64,000 bases of DNA from Suilimivivens sp045586385 (GTDB taxonomy: Bacteria; Bacillota; Clostridia; Lachnospirales; Lachnospiraceae). The stretch lies in NCBI GenBank assembly GCA_045586385.1, contig JAZNAE010000036.1:1-64000 (forward strand), in the 5' to 3' direction. This document shows positions 1 to 7,850 of this stretch, piece after piece. Within the stretch, counting starts at the first letter, position 1, and the number at the start of each line of letters is the position of its first letter. The notes beneath the pieces are model-generated. The model did no database searches and was not told where the DNA came from. It was given only the letters and a program-made list of their open reading frames with translations. The position numbers were made by a program, and so were the translations under genes.

Positions 1-227
1 ATTGGAAAAATGGATTTGCATATGAGGCTGCAACTGCACTTATTCAATATGCTGACACTAAACTTGCTGTGAAGCATTTTATTGCACATTGTGATGCGGA
101 GAATGTGGCATCATATAAGATTATGGAAAAGATTGGCATGGCAAGAACTTGTGAATGTGGAGGACGAAAAAATAGAAGTTCTGAAAATACGAGTTTGGAA
201 TATCAATATGAATTATTTATGGAATGA
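1..227 (+). CDS. GNAT family N-acetyltransferase, C-terminal part (5' end outside window)
   Basis: The frame is open from base 3 to a TGA at 225-227 and has no start inside the window, so only about the last 74 residues are visible. The readable part has the acetyl-CoA-binding stretch WKNGFAYEAATALIQYA, followed by an ENVASYKIMEKIGM segment. This is the typical end of a RimJ/RimL-type GNAT domain (motif A helix, then the Asn-x-x-Ser helix and beta strand). GNATs transfer acetyl from acetyl-CoA to an amine on a small molecule or protein; the substrate cannot be told. It is the first of eleven GNATs in a same-strand array. Confidence 0.8.
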   Translation, partial: WKNGFAYEAATALIQYADTKLAVKHFIAHCDAENVASYKIMEKIGMARTCECGGRKNRSSENTSLEYQYELFME

Positions 228-301
228 TAATTTCAGTTCGTCTATTCGACAAATTCCAATTTGTAGAACAGTTAGAAAAACTTGAATTTTGTGGTGATAG
301 T
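228..301 (+). repeat. array leader repeat, copy A
   Basis: This intergenic leader contains TTTCAGTT, then AAATTCCAATTTGTA, then GAACAG and TTGAATTTT, ending at the next start codon. The same blocks in the same order occur at 2131-2200. ACAAATT-CC-AATTTGT is a perfect 7-bp dyad. A hairpin pairing AAATTC with GAATTT is also possible. It may be a regulatory leader or a recombination-associated repeat; the sequence does not decide. Confidence 0.6.
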
Positions 302-862
302 ATGGATTATATAGAACTTGAATCTGAGAGATTATGCTTTAGAAAATATAAGATGGAAGATTATCCTGTTTTTTATGATATGTTAAGCAATCTGGAAAAT
401 ATGAAATATCGTTCAAGCGAACCCAAAAATACTAACGCTGTCCGTGAATATATTGAATGGGGTATCAAATGTGCGGAACATAAACCGTGCATAAATTATA
501 GATATGCTGTTGTATTAAAACAAACAGGAGAAACTATAGGTTCTTGTGAATTAGCATTTACAGACAAAGACCCTGCGGAGTTGGCATGGGAATTACATCG
601 TAATTATTGGAGACAAGGCTATGGTACAGAAATAGGTAATACACTATTAAGGTTGGGGTTTGAGATACTTGGCCTCAGACGAATTATTGCTGACTGCAAT
701 ACATTGAATAAGGGTTCTTATGGAATTATGGAAAAGATAGGAATGCGTAGAGAGGCGCATTATGTTAAATATTATCGTGGGAATAGTGCGCTCAATCATG
801 AATGGTGCGATAAATATTTATATGCCATTTTGCAAGAGGACTATATGCAGATGAAAGAATAA
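302..862 (+). CDS. GNAT family N-acetyltransferase (RimJ/RimL type)
   Basis: This 186-residue acetyltransferase starts at the ATG at 302, where the family's N-terminal strand (IELESERLCFRKY) begins. An in-frame ATG at 224 would add 26 residues unlike the family and overlap the previous stop. The acetyl-CoA loop is WRQGYGTEIGNTLLRLGF and the C-terminal NKGSYGIMEKIGM segment is present. The length is normal for a one-domain GNAT. The ribosome binding site is weak (GGTGAT), and the gene lies behind leader repeat A. Substrate unknown. Best matching group: GNATs acting on small molecules or ribosomal protein N-termini. Confidence 0.88.
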   Translation: MDYIELESERLCFRKYKMEDYPVFYDMLSNLENMKYRSSEPKNTNAVREYIEWGIKCAEHKPCINYRYAVVLKQTGETIGSCELAFTDKDPAELAWELHRNYWRQGYGTEIGNTLLRLGFEILGLRRIIADCNTLNKGSYGIMEKIGMRREAHYVKYYRGNSALNHEWCDKYLYAILQEDYMQMKE

Positions 863-916
863 TGATTTATTGTGCACTTGAAAATTTCAGTTTGAAGCAA
901 TTGATAGGAGGACAAT
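863..916 (+). repeat. array leader repeat, copy B (short form)
   Basis: This leader contains TTGAAAATTTCAGTT 24 nt upstream of the next gene. The same 15-mer recurs at about 2905-2919 before the phosphotransferase gene, and its 3' half TTTCAGTT recurs in copies A and D. TGAAA-A-TTTCA is a small dyad. A normal ribosome binding site (ATAGGAGG) follows. Confidence 0.5.
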
Positions 917-1453
917 ATGAATACACTGGATGCAATTAACAGCAGGCATAGTTATCGTGGTGAGTACGAGAACACGTCTATTCCCAAAGAAGACTTAATT
1001 AAAATTATGAAAGCAGGCTTGGCCGCACCGTCGGGGTGCAATAAGCAGACAACGAGCCTGATAGCGGTTGATGATCCTGCTGTTTTGGAAAAACTTCGCC
1101 GAGTAATTAATCCACCTGTGGGCGAAACTGCACCTGCAATGATTTGTGTCCTTACGCAGAGAATCTATGCATATCGTGATAAATGTTTTGCTATTCAGGA
1201 CTATTCCGCAGCAATTGAGAATATGTTACTTGCTATTATTGAGCTTGGTTACCAAAGCTGCTGGTTTGAGGGACATATTACGGATGAAGATAGAATTGGT
1301 TATCAAATGGCTCAAATCCTTGGAGTACCGGATGAATTCGAGTTGGTATGTTTTCTTCCGGTAGGCATTGCAAAGACACCCCCTATTCTTCCTAAGAAAA
1401 AAGATTTTGAGGAACGTGCCTGGTTTAATGCCTTTCCAAAGTCAATCCGTTAA
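917..1453 (+). CDS. nitroreductase family protein
   Basis: This is a 178-residue FMN-dependent nitroreductase-fold protein. The N-terminus has the family signature AINSRHSYRGEYEN (the Arg-x-Ser-x-Arg FMN phosphate site). AAPSGCNKQ near residues 36-44 is the usual second FMN-contact loop, and LPVGIAKTPP near the C-terminus is the strand carrying the last FMN contact. Such enzymes reduce nitroaromatics, quinones or flavins with NAD(P)H; the substrate cannot be assigned. ATAGGAGG sits 6 nt before the ATG. It stands alone between leader repeats in the accessory array. Confidence 0.88.
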   Translation: MNTLDAINSRHSYRGEYENTSIPKEDLIKIMKAGLAAPSGCNKQTTSLIAVDDPAVLEKLRRVINPPVGETAPAMICVLTQRIYAYRDKCFAIQDYSAAIENMLLAIIELGYQSCWFEGHITDEDRIGYQMAQILGVPDEFELVCFLPVGIAKTPPILPKKKDFEERAWFNAFPKSIR

Positions 1454-1503
1454 ATCACAATTTGTAGGGAATAGAAACTTTAAAGTTGTAGAGGAGAAAA
1501 ACG
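1454..1503 (+). repeat. array leader repeat, copy C (diverged)
   Basis: CAATTTGTAGGGAATAG, AAACTTT and AAAGTTGT precede GAGGAG and the next ATG. Compared with copy D the order is the same and the stem is kept by compensating changes: ACAATTT pairs with AAGTTGT with one G-T wobble, while in D AAATTCCAATTT pairs with AAATTTGAATTT with one mismatch. Confidence 0.45.
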
Positions 1504-2103
1504 ATGAGAAAATATAAAATATTCTTGCTTGGAGCAATAAGTTTACTGTTTTTTGGATTATTGCTACCACTGCCAATTCAGGCATTATTAGTGTTGGTTG
1601 ATTCGCCAATCAAAGATTTTTTTTCAATACATACTCTATTGCTATGTGTTGTAGTTGGGGTGATTCAAGGACTGTTTGAAGAAGGTGGCTATTATCTTGT
1701 ATTTAGAACTATACTTAAGAAAGAAAAATCTAGAGAAATACCAGTCATATTTGGATTAGGGCGTAGTGTTTTACATACGGTGTTTGATATTGGAACAATT
1801 CTTGCCACAGGCATGAGTGGTTTTTTTTGCCTTCTTGCCGTTGTTGGTAGAATTTTTAGTTTTGGGGCGTTGATGGGTTTGACTTTGATTGATTATTATG
1901 CCAGTACAAAAAGAAGAGTGGCATATTTATTATTAAGCATAGCTCTTCATACAATTATGAATGCTGTCTCGTCCTACGCTACCGAATTGGGACTTTTTAA
2001 TATAGATAATATTTATGAATCTATATTCACGATTTGTTTTTCGTGTGTGACATTAATTATTTCAGTGTTTATTGGTAAAAACTCTCTATGTGAAGAAGCA
2101 TAG
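1504..2103 (+). CDS. YhfC-like intramembrane metalloprotease family protein
   Basis: This 199-residue polytopic membrane protein has about six hydrophobic segments. The signature matches the YhfC family, a relative of CPBP/PrsW-type intramembrane proteases. E59-E60 lie in a helix (GLFEEGGYYLVFR), and H91 (GLGRSVLHTVFD) and H149 (SIALHTIMNA) lie in later helices, giving a plausible zinc site within the membrane. The role in most bacteria is unknown; related proteases process peptides or give self-immunity to peptide toxins. GAGGAG precedes the ATG. No cognate peptide gene is seen next to it. Confidence 0.75.
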   Translation: MRKYKIFLLGAISLLFFGLLLPLPIQALLVLVDSPIKDFFSIHTLLLCVVVGVIQGLFEEGGYYLVFRTILKKEKSREIPVIFGLGRSVLHTVFDIGTILATGMSGFFCLLAVVGRIFSFGALMGLTLIDYYASTKRRVAYLLLSIALHTIMNAVSSYATELGLFNIDNIYESIFTICFSCVTLIISVFIGKNSLCEEA

Positions 2104-2200
2104 CATATTTAAAGGTGTATGGAACGCAATATTTCAGTTTATTGGAACGATAAATTCCAATTTGTATGGAACAGAAAATTTGAATTTTTGGAGGAGAAAA
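2104..2200 (+). repeat. array leader repeat, copy D (longest form)
   Basis: This copy contains TTTCAGTTTATTGGAACGAT, AAATTCCAATTTGTA, TGGAACAG, AAAATTTGAATTTTTGG and a GGAGGAG ribosome binding site. Inverted repeats inside it are TTGGAA/TTCCAA (7-nt loop) and AAATTCCAATTT/AAATTTGAATTT (11 of 12 pairs). A further GTATGGAACG block upstream (about 2117) repeats the GTATGGAAC in the core. Confidence 0.6.
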
Positions 2201-2875
2201 ATGATAAAAGCTATATACTTTGATTTGTTTTTTACTTTAATAGTTCCTACATATAGAGAAGCAAATAATGAATTTGATATATTGGATTTGTCAGTAAATG
2301 AATGGGAGAATTATGCCGAAAGCGATGTGTTGTATCAAGAAAGAGCTTTGGGATTAGTCAAATCAGGGAGGGAAATTATTGATAAGATTGTATCTACTAT
2401 TCCATTTGATATTAGCGATATTAAAAAGGAAAAAGTTTTATTAGCACGTGAAAACAGAATGAAAGCAGCATTACAAAATGTTTCTATGGATATTATTGGT
2501 GTTCTAAAAAAATTGAAAGATAACGATATTAAGCTTGGTTTAATAAGTAATGCGGATGTTATTGATTGTAAATATTGGAATCAATCCCAGTTAAGTCCCA
2601 TCTTCGATGATGTTATATTTTCCTGCAATGTAGGAATGTTGAAGCCTGATAGGAAAATTTATGAATTAGCAATGCAACATTTAAATGTATTACCATCTGA
2701 ATGTTTGTTTGTTGGGGATGGTGGTTCTAATGAATTGTACGGGGCAAAATCGGTCGGGATGAAAACAGTAGTTACTGAAGCACTTGAAGTTAAAACTGAT
2801 GAAAAACGAATTCGTATTATGGAACATGCAGATTATTGTGTAAAATATTTCAGAGAAATACTAAATTGTATTTAA
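2201..2875 (+). CDS. HAD family hydrolase
   Basis: This 224-residue haloacid-dehalogenase-superfamily phosphatase starts at 2201 behind GGAGGAG. Motif I is FDLFFTL: the nucleophile D8 is present, but the usual second Asp/Gly positions are Phe, as in some DLFGTL-type HADs, here with an extra G-to-F change. Motif II is S116 in GLISNAD, motif III is K148 in MLKPDRKIYE, and motif IV is VGDGGSNE with D173. The cap is alpha-helical (C1 type). Likely role: hydrolysis of a phosphorylated metabolite. The F at the motif I glycine makes specificity uncertain. Confidence 0.85.
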   Translation: MIKAIYFDLFFTLIVPTYREANNEFDILDLSVNEWENYAESDVLYQERALGLVKSGREIIDKIVSTIPFDISDIKKEKVLLARENRMKAALQNVSMDIIGVLKKLKDNDIKLGLISNADVIDCKYWNQSQLSPIFDDVIFSCNVGMLKPDRKIYELAMQHLNVLPSECLFVGDGGSNELYGAKSVGMKTVVTEALEVKTDEKRIRIMEHADYCVKYFREILNCI

Positions 2876-2932
2876 TCTGACAACTATCAATTTTCGAAAC
2901 GCTTGAAAATTTCAGTTAGTAGGAGTGAATAT
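2876..2932 (+). repeat. array leader repeat, copy E (short form)
   Basis: TTGAAAATTTCAGTT is immediately followed by TAGGAG and the next ATG. It is the second exact copy of the 15-mer found at 876-890. Confidence 0.5.
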
Positions 2933-3727
2933 ATGAGTCAAATACAGCTGCCTTCGAAAATTAAATCCCTGATTGATAACAAGACATTTACAGTAGATGA
3001 GATTGGAATGTCCGGAAATCAGGTACTGATTTTTGAAGATATGGTTTTAAAAATTGAAAACAGTTCAGAGGCTGTGTCAGAGCAGGTGCAGATAATGCAA
3101 TGGTTGGAAGGGAAACTCCCTGTACCACGGGTGCTTGCCCATGAAGAGTTCCATGGGAAAAGCTATCTGCTCATGTCAAAAATAGATGGTGAGATGTCTT
3201 GTGATACGTATTATTTGGAGTATCCACATATCCTTTTGGAAGCATTGGCCTATGGGCTGAAAATGTTATGGGAAATAGATATTACGGATTGTCCATGTAA
3301 ACAGGATTTAGATGTCGTGTTGAAGGAAGCGCATATGAGAGTCCTGAATAATTTAGTGGATGTGGATAATGTTGAACCCACAACATTTGGGGAAGGTGGT
3401 TTTGAAAGTCCGAGACATTTACTTAAATGGCTTGAAAGTAATCGTCCTACCTTCGAACCGGTGTTTTCCCATGGAGACTTTTGTCTCCCGAATATATTTT
3501 TAAAAAATGGTCAAATAGAGGGTTTTATAGATTTAGGCAATGCAGGAATTGGCGATAAATGGAATGATATTGCACTTTGCTATAGGAGTCTTAGGCATAA
3601 TTTTGATGGAACATATGGTGGAAAGGTATACGAAGACTTTAATCCCGATATGTTGTTTGAAAAATTAGGGATAGAACCGGATTGGGAAAAAATAAATTAT
3701 TATATTTTGCTGGATGAACTGTTTTAG
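2933..3727 (+). CDS. APH(3')-like aminoglycoside phosphotransferase family protein
   Basis: This 264-residue kinase is of the aminoglycoside phosphotransferase type. Brenner's motif HGDFCLPN (H180, D182, N187) is intact, followed by GFIDLGNAGIGDKWNDIA with D200 as the metal ligand. The GIGDKWNDIALC block closely resembles APH(3') enzymes, and K40 (VLKIE) is the ATP-binding lysine. The likely reaction is ATP-dependent O-phosphorylation of an aminoglycoside or similar hydroxylated compound; actual resistance is not shown. The start at 2933 was chosen for its AGTAGGAG site. AT content is similar to its neighbours. Confidence 0.88.
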   Translation: MSQIQLPSKIKSLIDNKTFTVDEIGMSGNQVLIFEDMVLKIENSSEAVSEQVQIMQWLEGKLPVPRVLAHEEFHGKSYLLMSKIDGEMSCDTYYLEYPHILLEALAYGLKMLWEIDITDCPCKQDLDVVLKEAHMRVLNNLVDVDNVEPTTFGEGGFESPRHLLKWLESNRPTFEPVFSHGDFCLPNIFLKNGQIEGFIDLGNAGIGDKWNDIALCYRSLRHNFDGTYGGKVYEDFNPDMLFEKLGIEPDWEKINYYILLDELF

Positions 3728-3778
3728 TTATAAGATATGAAATTGAAACGGATGTAAAGAGCAGGAGTTTAAAACGAT

Positions 3779-4684
3779 ATGAATACGAATATAATTTCAA
3801 ATATTTTTCTCACATGTTTTCATGAAATACCGCTATCAATACAGAGATGTGGGGTAGGAATAGGAAATTATGTTTACATCGTAGAAAGCAATAATACAAA
3901 ATATATTGTTAGATGTAGTATGGATTGTGATGCATACGTAGATACCATTTCTTGGTTAAACAAATTGTCTGCCTTAGATATTCCGACTTCCAAAGTTTTA
4001 TTTCATGGAAAATATGAAAAATATAATTATTTGATTTGTACTTTTCTGGAAGGTGAAGATATAGGTTTAGTATATCAAAATTTATCAAAAACAGAGAAAA
4101 GAAAGATAGCGAAAGAAGTCATAGCAATACAAAATAAAGTATCAGGCTTATCCTTAGAACATCTCGATGGTACATGGACTTGGGTGCAATTTATTGATGA
4201 TATGCTTGAAAGAGCAGACAAAAGAATTACGAAGAATGGATACTTTGATAGAGAAAGAGTAGAGCGTATAAAAGAGCAAAAAAATATTTTGGCAGAATAT
4301 TTTTCTAATGTGGAACCTGTTGCATATTTAGATGATATAAGTACTAAAAATTTACTTATCTTTAACGGACAAGTATCGGGAGTAATTGATATCGATTGGA
4401 TGGGAATAGGAGATAGCCTTACATTTATCGCACTAACATATGTGGCATTATTAAACATGGACTGTGAAACAGATTATGTGGAGTATCTTTTGCAAGAAAA
4501 GGGTTGTAATAGCGTGGAAAACAAAGCCTTTTTGTTTTATTCTTTACTCTATTGTGTAGATTTTATGGGAGAAAGAGGCAGTACATTTGGCGATAAAAGA
4601 ATTGATGTTAACGAGCAAATTGTAGACAGACTCAATCAAATATATGAGATGTTATGGAAAAAATGGTCTGAACAAGTAGTATGA
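3779..4684 (+). CDS. phosphotransferase (APH/choline kinase fold) with altered catalytic motif
   Basis: This 301-residue protein has the APH/choline-kinase fold. N-terminal strands with the IVRCSMD lysine-site region are recognisable, and the C-lobe GVIDIDWMGIGDS gives the metal ligand D204. The catalytic loop reads YLDDISTKN: Asp186 and Asn191 are kept, but the normal His-Gly before the Asp is Leu-Asp. The enzyme may therefore be altered or inactive. It follows the other phosphotransferase after 51 nt, has GCAGGAG upstream and is followed 12 nt later by a GNAT. Substrate unknown. Confidence 0.78.
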   Translation: MNTNIISNIFLTCFHEIPLSIQRCGVGIGNYVYIVESNNTKYIVRCSMDCDAYVDTISWLNKLSALDIPTSKVLFHGKYEKYNYLICTFLEGEDIGLVYQNLSKTEKRKIAKEVIAIQNKVSGLSLEHLDGTWTWVQFIDDMLERADKRITKNGYFDRERVERIKEQKNILAEYFSNVEPVAYLDDISTKNLLIFNGQVSGVIDIDWMGIGDSLTFIALTYVALLNMDCETDYVEYLLQEKGCNSVENKAFLFYSLLYCVDFMGERGSTFGDKRIDVNEQIVDRLNQIYEMLWKKWSEQVV

Positions 4685-4696
4685 AAGGAAAAGGAG

Positions 4697-5116
4697 ATGG
4701 AAATACGATATGTAGAAAATAATGATAAAGAATTTTGGTACACACTGGACAAGCATTTACCCGAGACAGAATTTGACAAGAAAGTTAGAGATAAAATGGG
4801 TTATGTATTATTAGAAGATAATAAACCGGTTGGATTTTTGCGTTACAATTTGTTTTGGGATAACACTCCATTTTGTACCATGCTTTTTGTAGACTGGGTG
4901 CATCATGGAAAAGGCTATGGCAAGGAGCTGATGACTTTCTGGGAAGAAGAAATGAAGAAAGCCGGTTACGGAATGGTCATGACATCAACTCAGGTTGACG
5001 AGGATGCGCAGCACTTTTATAGGAAGTTAGGTTATCAGGATGCGGGCGGTTTTGTAGTAAATGTCCCGGGGTATGAACAACCAATGGAAATGATTATGCT
5101 GAAGGAACTTAAGTAA
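4697..5116 (+). CDS. GNAT family N-acetyltransferase
   Basis: This is a 139-residue minimal GNAT. FVDWVHHGKGYGKELMTFW is the acetyl-CoA-binding strand, loop and helix, and QHFYRKLGYQDAGGF is the usual C-terminal Tyr-containing helix and strand. It starts 12 nt after the preceding phosphotransferase, so the two are probably co-transcribed and translationally linked. Substrate unknown. Confidence 0.87.
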   Translation: MEIRYVENNDKEFWYTLDKHLPETEFDKKVRDKMGYVLLEDNKPVGFLRYNLFWDNTPFCTMLFVDWVHHGKGYGKELMTFWEEEMKKAGYGMVMTSTQVDEDAQHFYRKLGYQDAGGFVVNVPGYEQPMEMIMLKELK

Positions 5117-5146
5117 TAAAAGATTTCAAAACCAGGAGGTAATAAA

Positions 5147-5650
5147 ATGATAATAGAAACAGAAAGATTAGTAATTACAGAATTTGATTTATCAATGGCA
5201 GAAGATGTACATAAAAATTCCTTAGATGAGGATAACAGACGTTTTGTACCGGATGAAGTTTTTGAAACGGTGGAAGAGGCAAAGGAAACCATAGAATTTT
5301 TGATGAGTTGCTATGAAACAGGCGAGGGTCCACTGGTATATCCTATGTTAATAAAGGGAGGTGCCAATATCGGTTATGTGCAGCTGGTGCCGATTGAGGA
5401 GGGATTTGAAGTCGGCTATCATGTTGCAAAGAACTATACAGGACAGGGATATGCAACAGAAGCACTATTGGCACTTATACAATTTGCAAAAACCGAGAAA
5501 AATCTGGATAAGATCTATGGTATTTGTGTTTCGGATAATGTCGCATCTAAAAGAGTTTTAGAAAAATGTGGATTTAAAAAAGAATATGAAGGCGTAGGAA
5601 ATTATCAGGGAGAAAATGCTGAAATTGCAAAGTATTCATTCATATTCTAA
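5147..5650 (+). CDS. GNAT family N-acetyltransferase (RimJ/RimL type)
   Basis: This 167-residue acetyltransferase has N-terminal IIETERLVITEF, central GYHVAKNYTGQGYATEALL (motif A) and C-terminal DNVASKRVLEKCGFKKE. These are the full RimJ/RimL-type elements. CCAGGAGG lies 8 nt before the ATG. It is 30 nt downstream of another GNAT. Proteins of this type acetylate small-molecule amines or protein N-termini; nothing here identifies the target. Confidence 0.9.
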   Translation: MIIETERLVITEFDLSMAEDVHKNSLDEDNRRFVPDEVFETVEEAKETIEFLMSCYETGEGPLVYPMLIKGGANIGYVQLVPIEEGFEVGYHVAKNYTGQGYATEALLALIQFAKTEKNLDKIYGICVSDNVASKRVLEKCGFKKEYEGVGNYQGENAEIAKYSFIF

Positions 5651-5722
5651 CCAAATTTTATTAGAGAAAGACGAGATAAATGAAAGGTCATGAGTACACT
5701 ATTAATCCGGGGAGGAAAACAC

Positions 5723-6262
5723 ATGGATACATACGCTGTAGTACTTTATTTTCATGTAAACACAAATGATACTATAGGAAAGATAATAACAAGAACTGCG
5801 GCACTTTCCGGCAACAACTATATGCTTGATATAAACATTCCGCCGCATGTCACACTAGGTTGCTTTTTTAGTGACGAACAAAATGCTTTGCACGAGCGGG
5901 TTGGGATTTTTGCAAAAGATATCAAACCATTTGACGTAACATTTAATGCGATAAAAGCATTTGAACCCTATGTACTGTTTGCATCCCCTGTAAAAGATGA
6001 ATATCTTGCGCGGTTGAATATATTGTTGCATGAATCGTTATTAAGCAATTATGAACCTGCAGAAAATGCAAACTATTTGCCAGACAGATGGATGCCACAC
6101 TGTTCTTTGGCAGTACGGCTTGATGAGGAACAATTTGCAAAAGCAAAGGCTATAGAATGTGAAATAGAGTTACCATTTACCGCCAGGGTATCGAAAATCG
6201 CCTTGGCAAAATGCAATCCATATACCGAAGTAGCAATATGGGAAAGTAAGGAGGTTAAATAG
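5723..6262 (+). CDS. 2'-5' RNA ligase/2H phosphoesterase family protein
   Basis: This 179-residue protein has the two His-x-Thr/Ser motifs of the 2H phosphoesterase superfamily: PPHVTLG (H42, T44) and MPHCSLAV (H126, S128). Members open or form 2',3'-cyclic phosphate or 2'-5' linkages in RNA or nucleotides. In Firmicutes many are of unknown substrate. The start at 5723 follows GGGGAGG; an upstream in-frame ATG at 5690 has no site of its own. It is a single-gene unit within the array, 72 nt after the GNAT. Confidence 0.85.
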   Translation: MDTYAVVLYFHVNTNDTIGKIITRTAALSGNNYMLDINIPPHVTLGCFFSDEQNALHERVGIFAKDIKPFDVTFNAIKAFEPYVLFASPVKDEYLARLNILLHESLLSNYEPAENANYLPDRWMPHCSLAVRLDEEQFAKAKAIECEIELPFTARVSKIALAKCNPYTEVAIWESKEVK

Positions 6263-6292
6263 ACGATCCCAAAAATTACTTTAAAAGACAGT

Positions 6293-6304
6293 GTTAATAT
6301 TAAC
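6293..6304. repeat. 12-bp perfect palindrome GTTAATATTAAC
   Basis: GTTAAT followed by ATTAAC lies in the 86-nt gap before the tautomerase gene, 45 nt ahead of its start. It is self-complementary and could be an operator half-site pair. No second copy was noticed nearby. Confidence 0.35.
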
Positions 6305-6348
6305 CTTAATAAATATAGAATTAATTAACTATCAAAAGGAGCTAAAAA

Positions 6349-6714
6349 ATGCCATTAGTTAGAGTAGAAATAATAAAAGGTAAATCTTCGGACTATAAAA
6401 AGAAGCTGCTGGATGCAGTACATGAAGGTCTTGTAAATGCGATTAAGATTGAAGATTGGGACAGATTTCAGAGGCTTATTGAGATAGAAGATGATTTTTT
6501 TGAAAAAAGTACAAGCAAAACAGATAAGTTTACAATGATTGAGATAACTATGTTTCCGGGCCGTACAAAAGAACAGAAAGCAAAAATCTATGAGGAGATT
6601 ACAAAGGCGTTGCAGGAGAAATTGGAAATACAGCCAACGGATGTATTTATTATTCTGAATGAGCCACCAAATGAAAATTGGGGACTGGCAGGGATGCAAA
6701 GAGCAGATGGATAA
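6349..6714 (+). CDS. tautomerase family protein
   Basis: This 121-residue protein begins Met-Pro-Leu-Val-Arg-Val. The Pro that becomes residue 1 after Met removal is the catalytic base of the 4-oxalocrotonate tautomerase superfamily. The length (about twice 4-OT) and the C-terminal EPPNENWGLAG fit the longer tautomerase_2/MSAD-like group, in which two beta-alpha-beta units are fused. The reaction is probably keto-enol tautomerisation or decarboxylation/hydration of a small acid. AAAGGAG precedes the ATG and a strong terminator follows at once, so this ends a transcription unit. Confidence 0.87.
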   Translation: MPLVRVEIIKGKSSDYKKKLLDAVHEGLVNAIKIEDWDRFQRLIEIEDDFFEKSTSKTDKFTMIEITMFPGRTKEQKAKIYEEITKALQEKLEIQPTDVFIILNEPPNENWGLAGMQRADG

Positions 6715-6724
6715 GCAAGCAAAA

Positions 6725-6767
6725 AATAATCCGCCCCTGACCGGTAATCTTAGGCGGATTATTTTCT
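6725..6767 (+). terminator. rho-independent terminator
   Basis: AATAATCCGCC and GGCGGATTATT form a perfect 11-bp stem with a 17-nt loop, followed by TTCT. It lies 10 nt after the tautomerase stop and divides the array into at least two transcription units. Confidence 0.85.
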
Positions 6768-6879
6768 AACTAAATTATCAAAAAGGGGTACTGCTTAGTA
6801 TTTTAGGTCTGTGTTGAGATGGTTAGTAATTAAATACAGATTTTTTATTAGAGAAGAAAAGGAATATATGGAGGAGAAT

Positions 6880-7788
6880 ATGAAAAATATTACGACAAAA
6901 CAGTTTCATTTATTAGCTGACAATCAGATAGTATGGGATTTATTAGTAGAAAATCATGACGGGAATGCAGTAGGTGCACCTTTCTTTGAATATGCACTTA
7001 CGTCAACATGGATGGACAAGAGATATTTATATTTGGACAGACTTTGGTTTGACGGAAAGAAGGCAGTTGGATTTGTTTTTTATGAAGCCCCTTGTACAGA
7101 TGTATACTTTAGTTTGAGCCGTGGGTATGAAGAATTGGCAGACGAGATGATCGAATATGCGGAAAAGTGTATGCCGGGAAATGAAAGCGAAAAGGCACTG
7201 ATTTTTGGAGCCGGTCAAAAGGCATTAATGGAAGCCGCTGAAAAAAGAGGCTATAAACAGTGCTACGTGAATGAAGAGTATGTCATTGATTTTGCAAAGG
7301 CAGAATTGAACGTTCTCTTGCCGGATGGGTTTCATTTTGTAAATCCGCAAGAGGTTGATCCTGTAAAGCTTGCAGTATGTATGTGGAAAGGATTTGACCA
7401 CGAGGATAAAGGACCCTTTGAGAATTGGGAAGATGAGGACCCGGGCACGGATTGGAATCCGCAAAAAGCATATCAGGGTGTTATTAGTGATGTTATGTCG
7501 CCACCTCCTCATTCTACATATGAACATAACATTATCATTGCTAACGAAAAGGAAGAATATGTTTGTTTTTCAGGAATGTGGTGGGTACCAGAAAATAAGC
7601 TCGCTTACATGGAGCCGCTTTGTACTATTCCTAAGTATCGCAACAGAGGATTAGCGGCAGCAGCACTTTCCGAACATTATCATAGAATGAAAAAACTTGG
7701 CGCTGAGGTGATGACCGGTGGAGGAAATGATTTTTACAGAAAAATCGGATATAACCGTAAGAAGATGGTTTTTGCATGGAAAAAGTAA
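6880..7788 (+). CDS. GNAT family N-acetyltransferase (two-domain length)
   Basis: This is a 302-residue protein. The start at 6880 has GGAGGAG at ideal spacing; upstream in-frame starts at 6811 (GTG) and 6868 are less supported. The C-terminal third carries the GNAT acetyl-CoA site MEPLCTIPKYRNRGLAAAAL and ends with DFYRKIGYNRKKM. The N-terminal half is probably a diverged second GNAT-like domain. A proline/aspartate-rich linker (EDEDPGTDWNP, SPPPHST) lies between them. Substrate unknown. First gene after the internal terminator. Confidence 0.83.
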   Translation: MKNITTKQFHLLADNQIVWDLLVENHDGNAVGAPFFEYALTSTWMDKRYLYLDRLWFDGKKAVGFVFYEAPCTDVYFSLSRGYEELADEMIEYAEKCMPGNESEKALIFGAGQKALMEAAEKRGYKQCYVNEEYVIDFAKAELNVLLPDGFHFVNPQEVDPVKLAVCMWKGFDHEDKGPFENWEDEDPGTDWNPQKAYQGVISDVMSPPPHSTYEHNIIIANEKEEYVCFSGMWWVPENKLAYMEPLCTIPKYRNRGLAAAALSEHYHRMKKLGAEVMTGGGNDFYRKIGYNRKKMVFAWKK

Positions 7789-7850
7789 GTGAGAAATGAG
7801 GAGTGATTCCATTATACACATTTGAATTTAATTAATGAGGTAATACATAT

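Noticed and set aside
224..301. Longer start of the second GNAT at ATG 224
   Set aside because: It overlaps the stop of the preceding gene, has no ribosome binding site, and the added 26 residues do not resemble the family's N-terminus.
228..2932. Leader repeats as integron attC sites
   Set aside because: No GTTRRRY/RYYYAAC core pairs and no integrase were seen; the repeats lie 5' of genes rather than at cassette ends.
6811..6880. GTG start 6811 for the two-domain GNAT
   Set aside because: ATG 6880 has GGAGGAG at ideal spacing; the upstream extension is not like the family.
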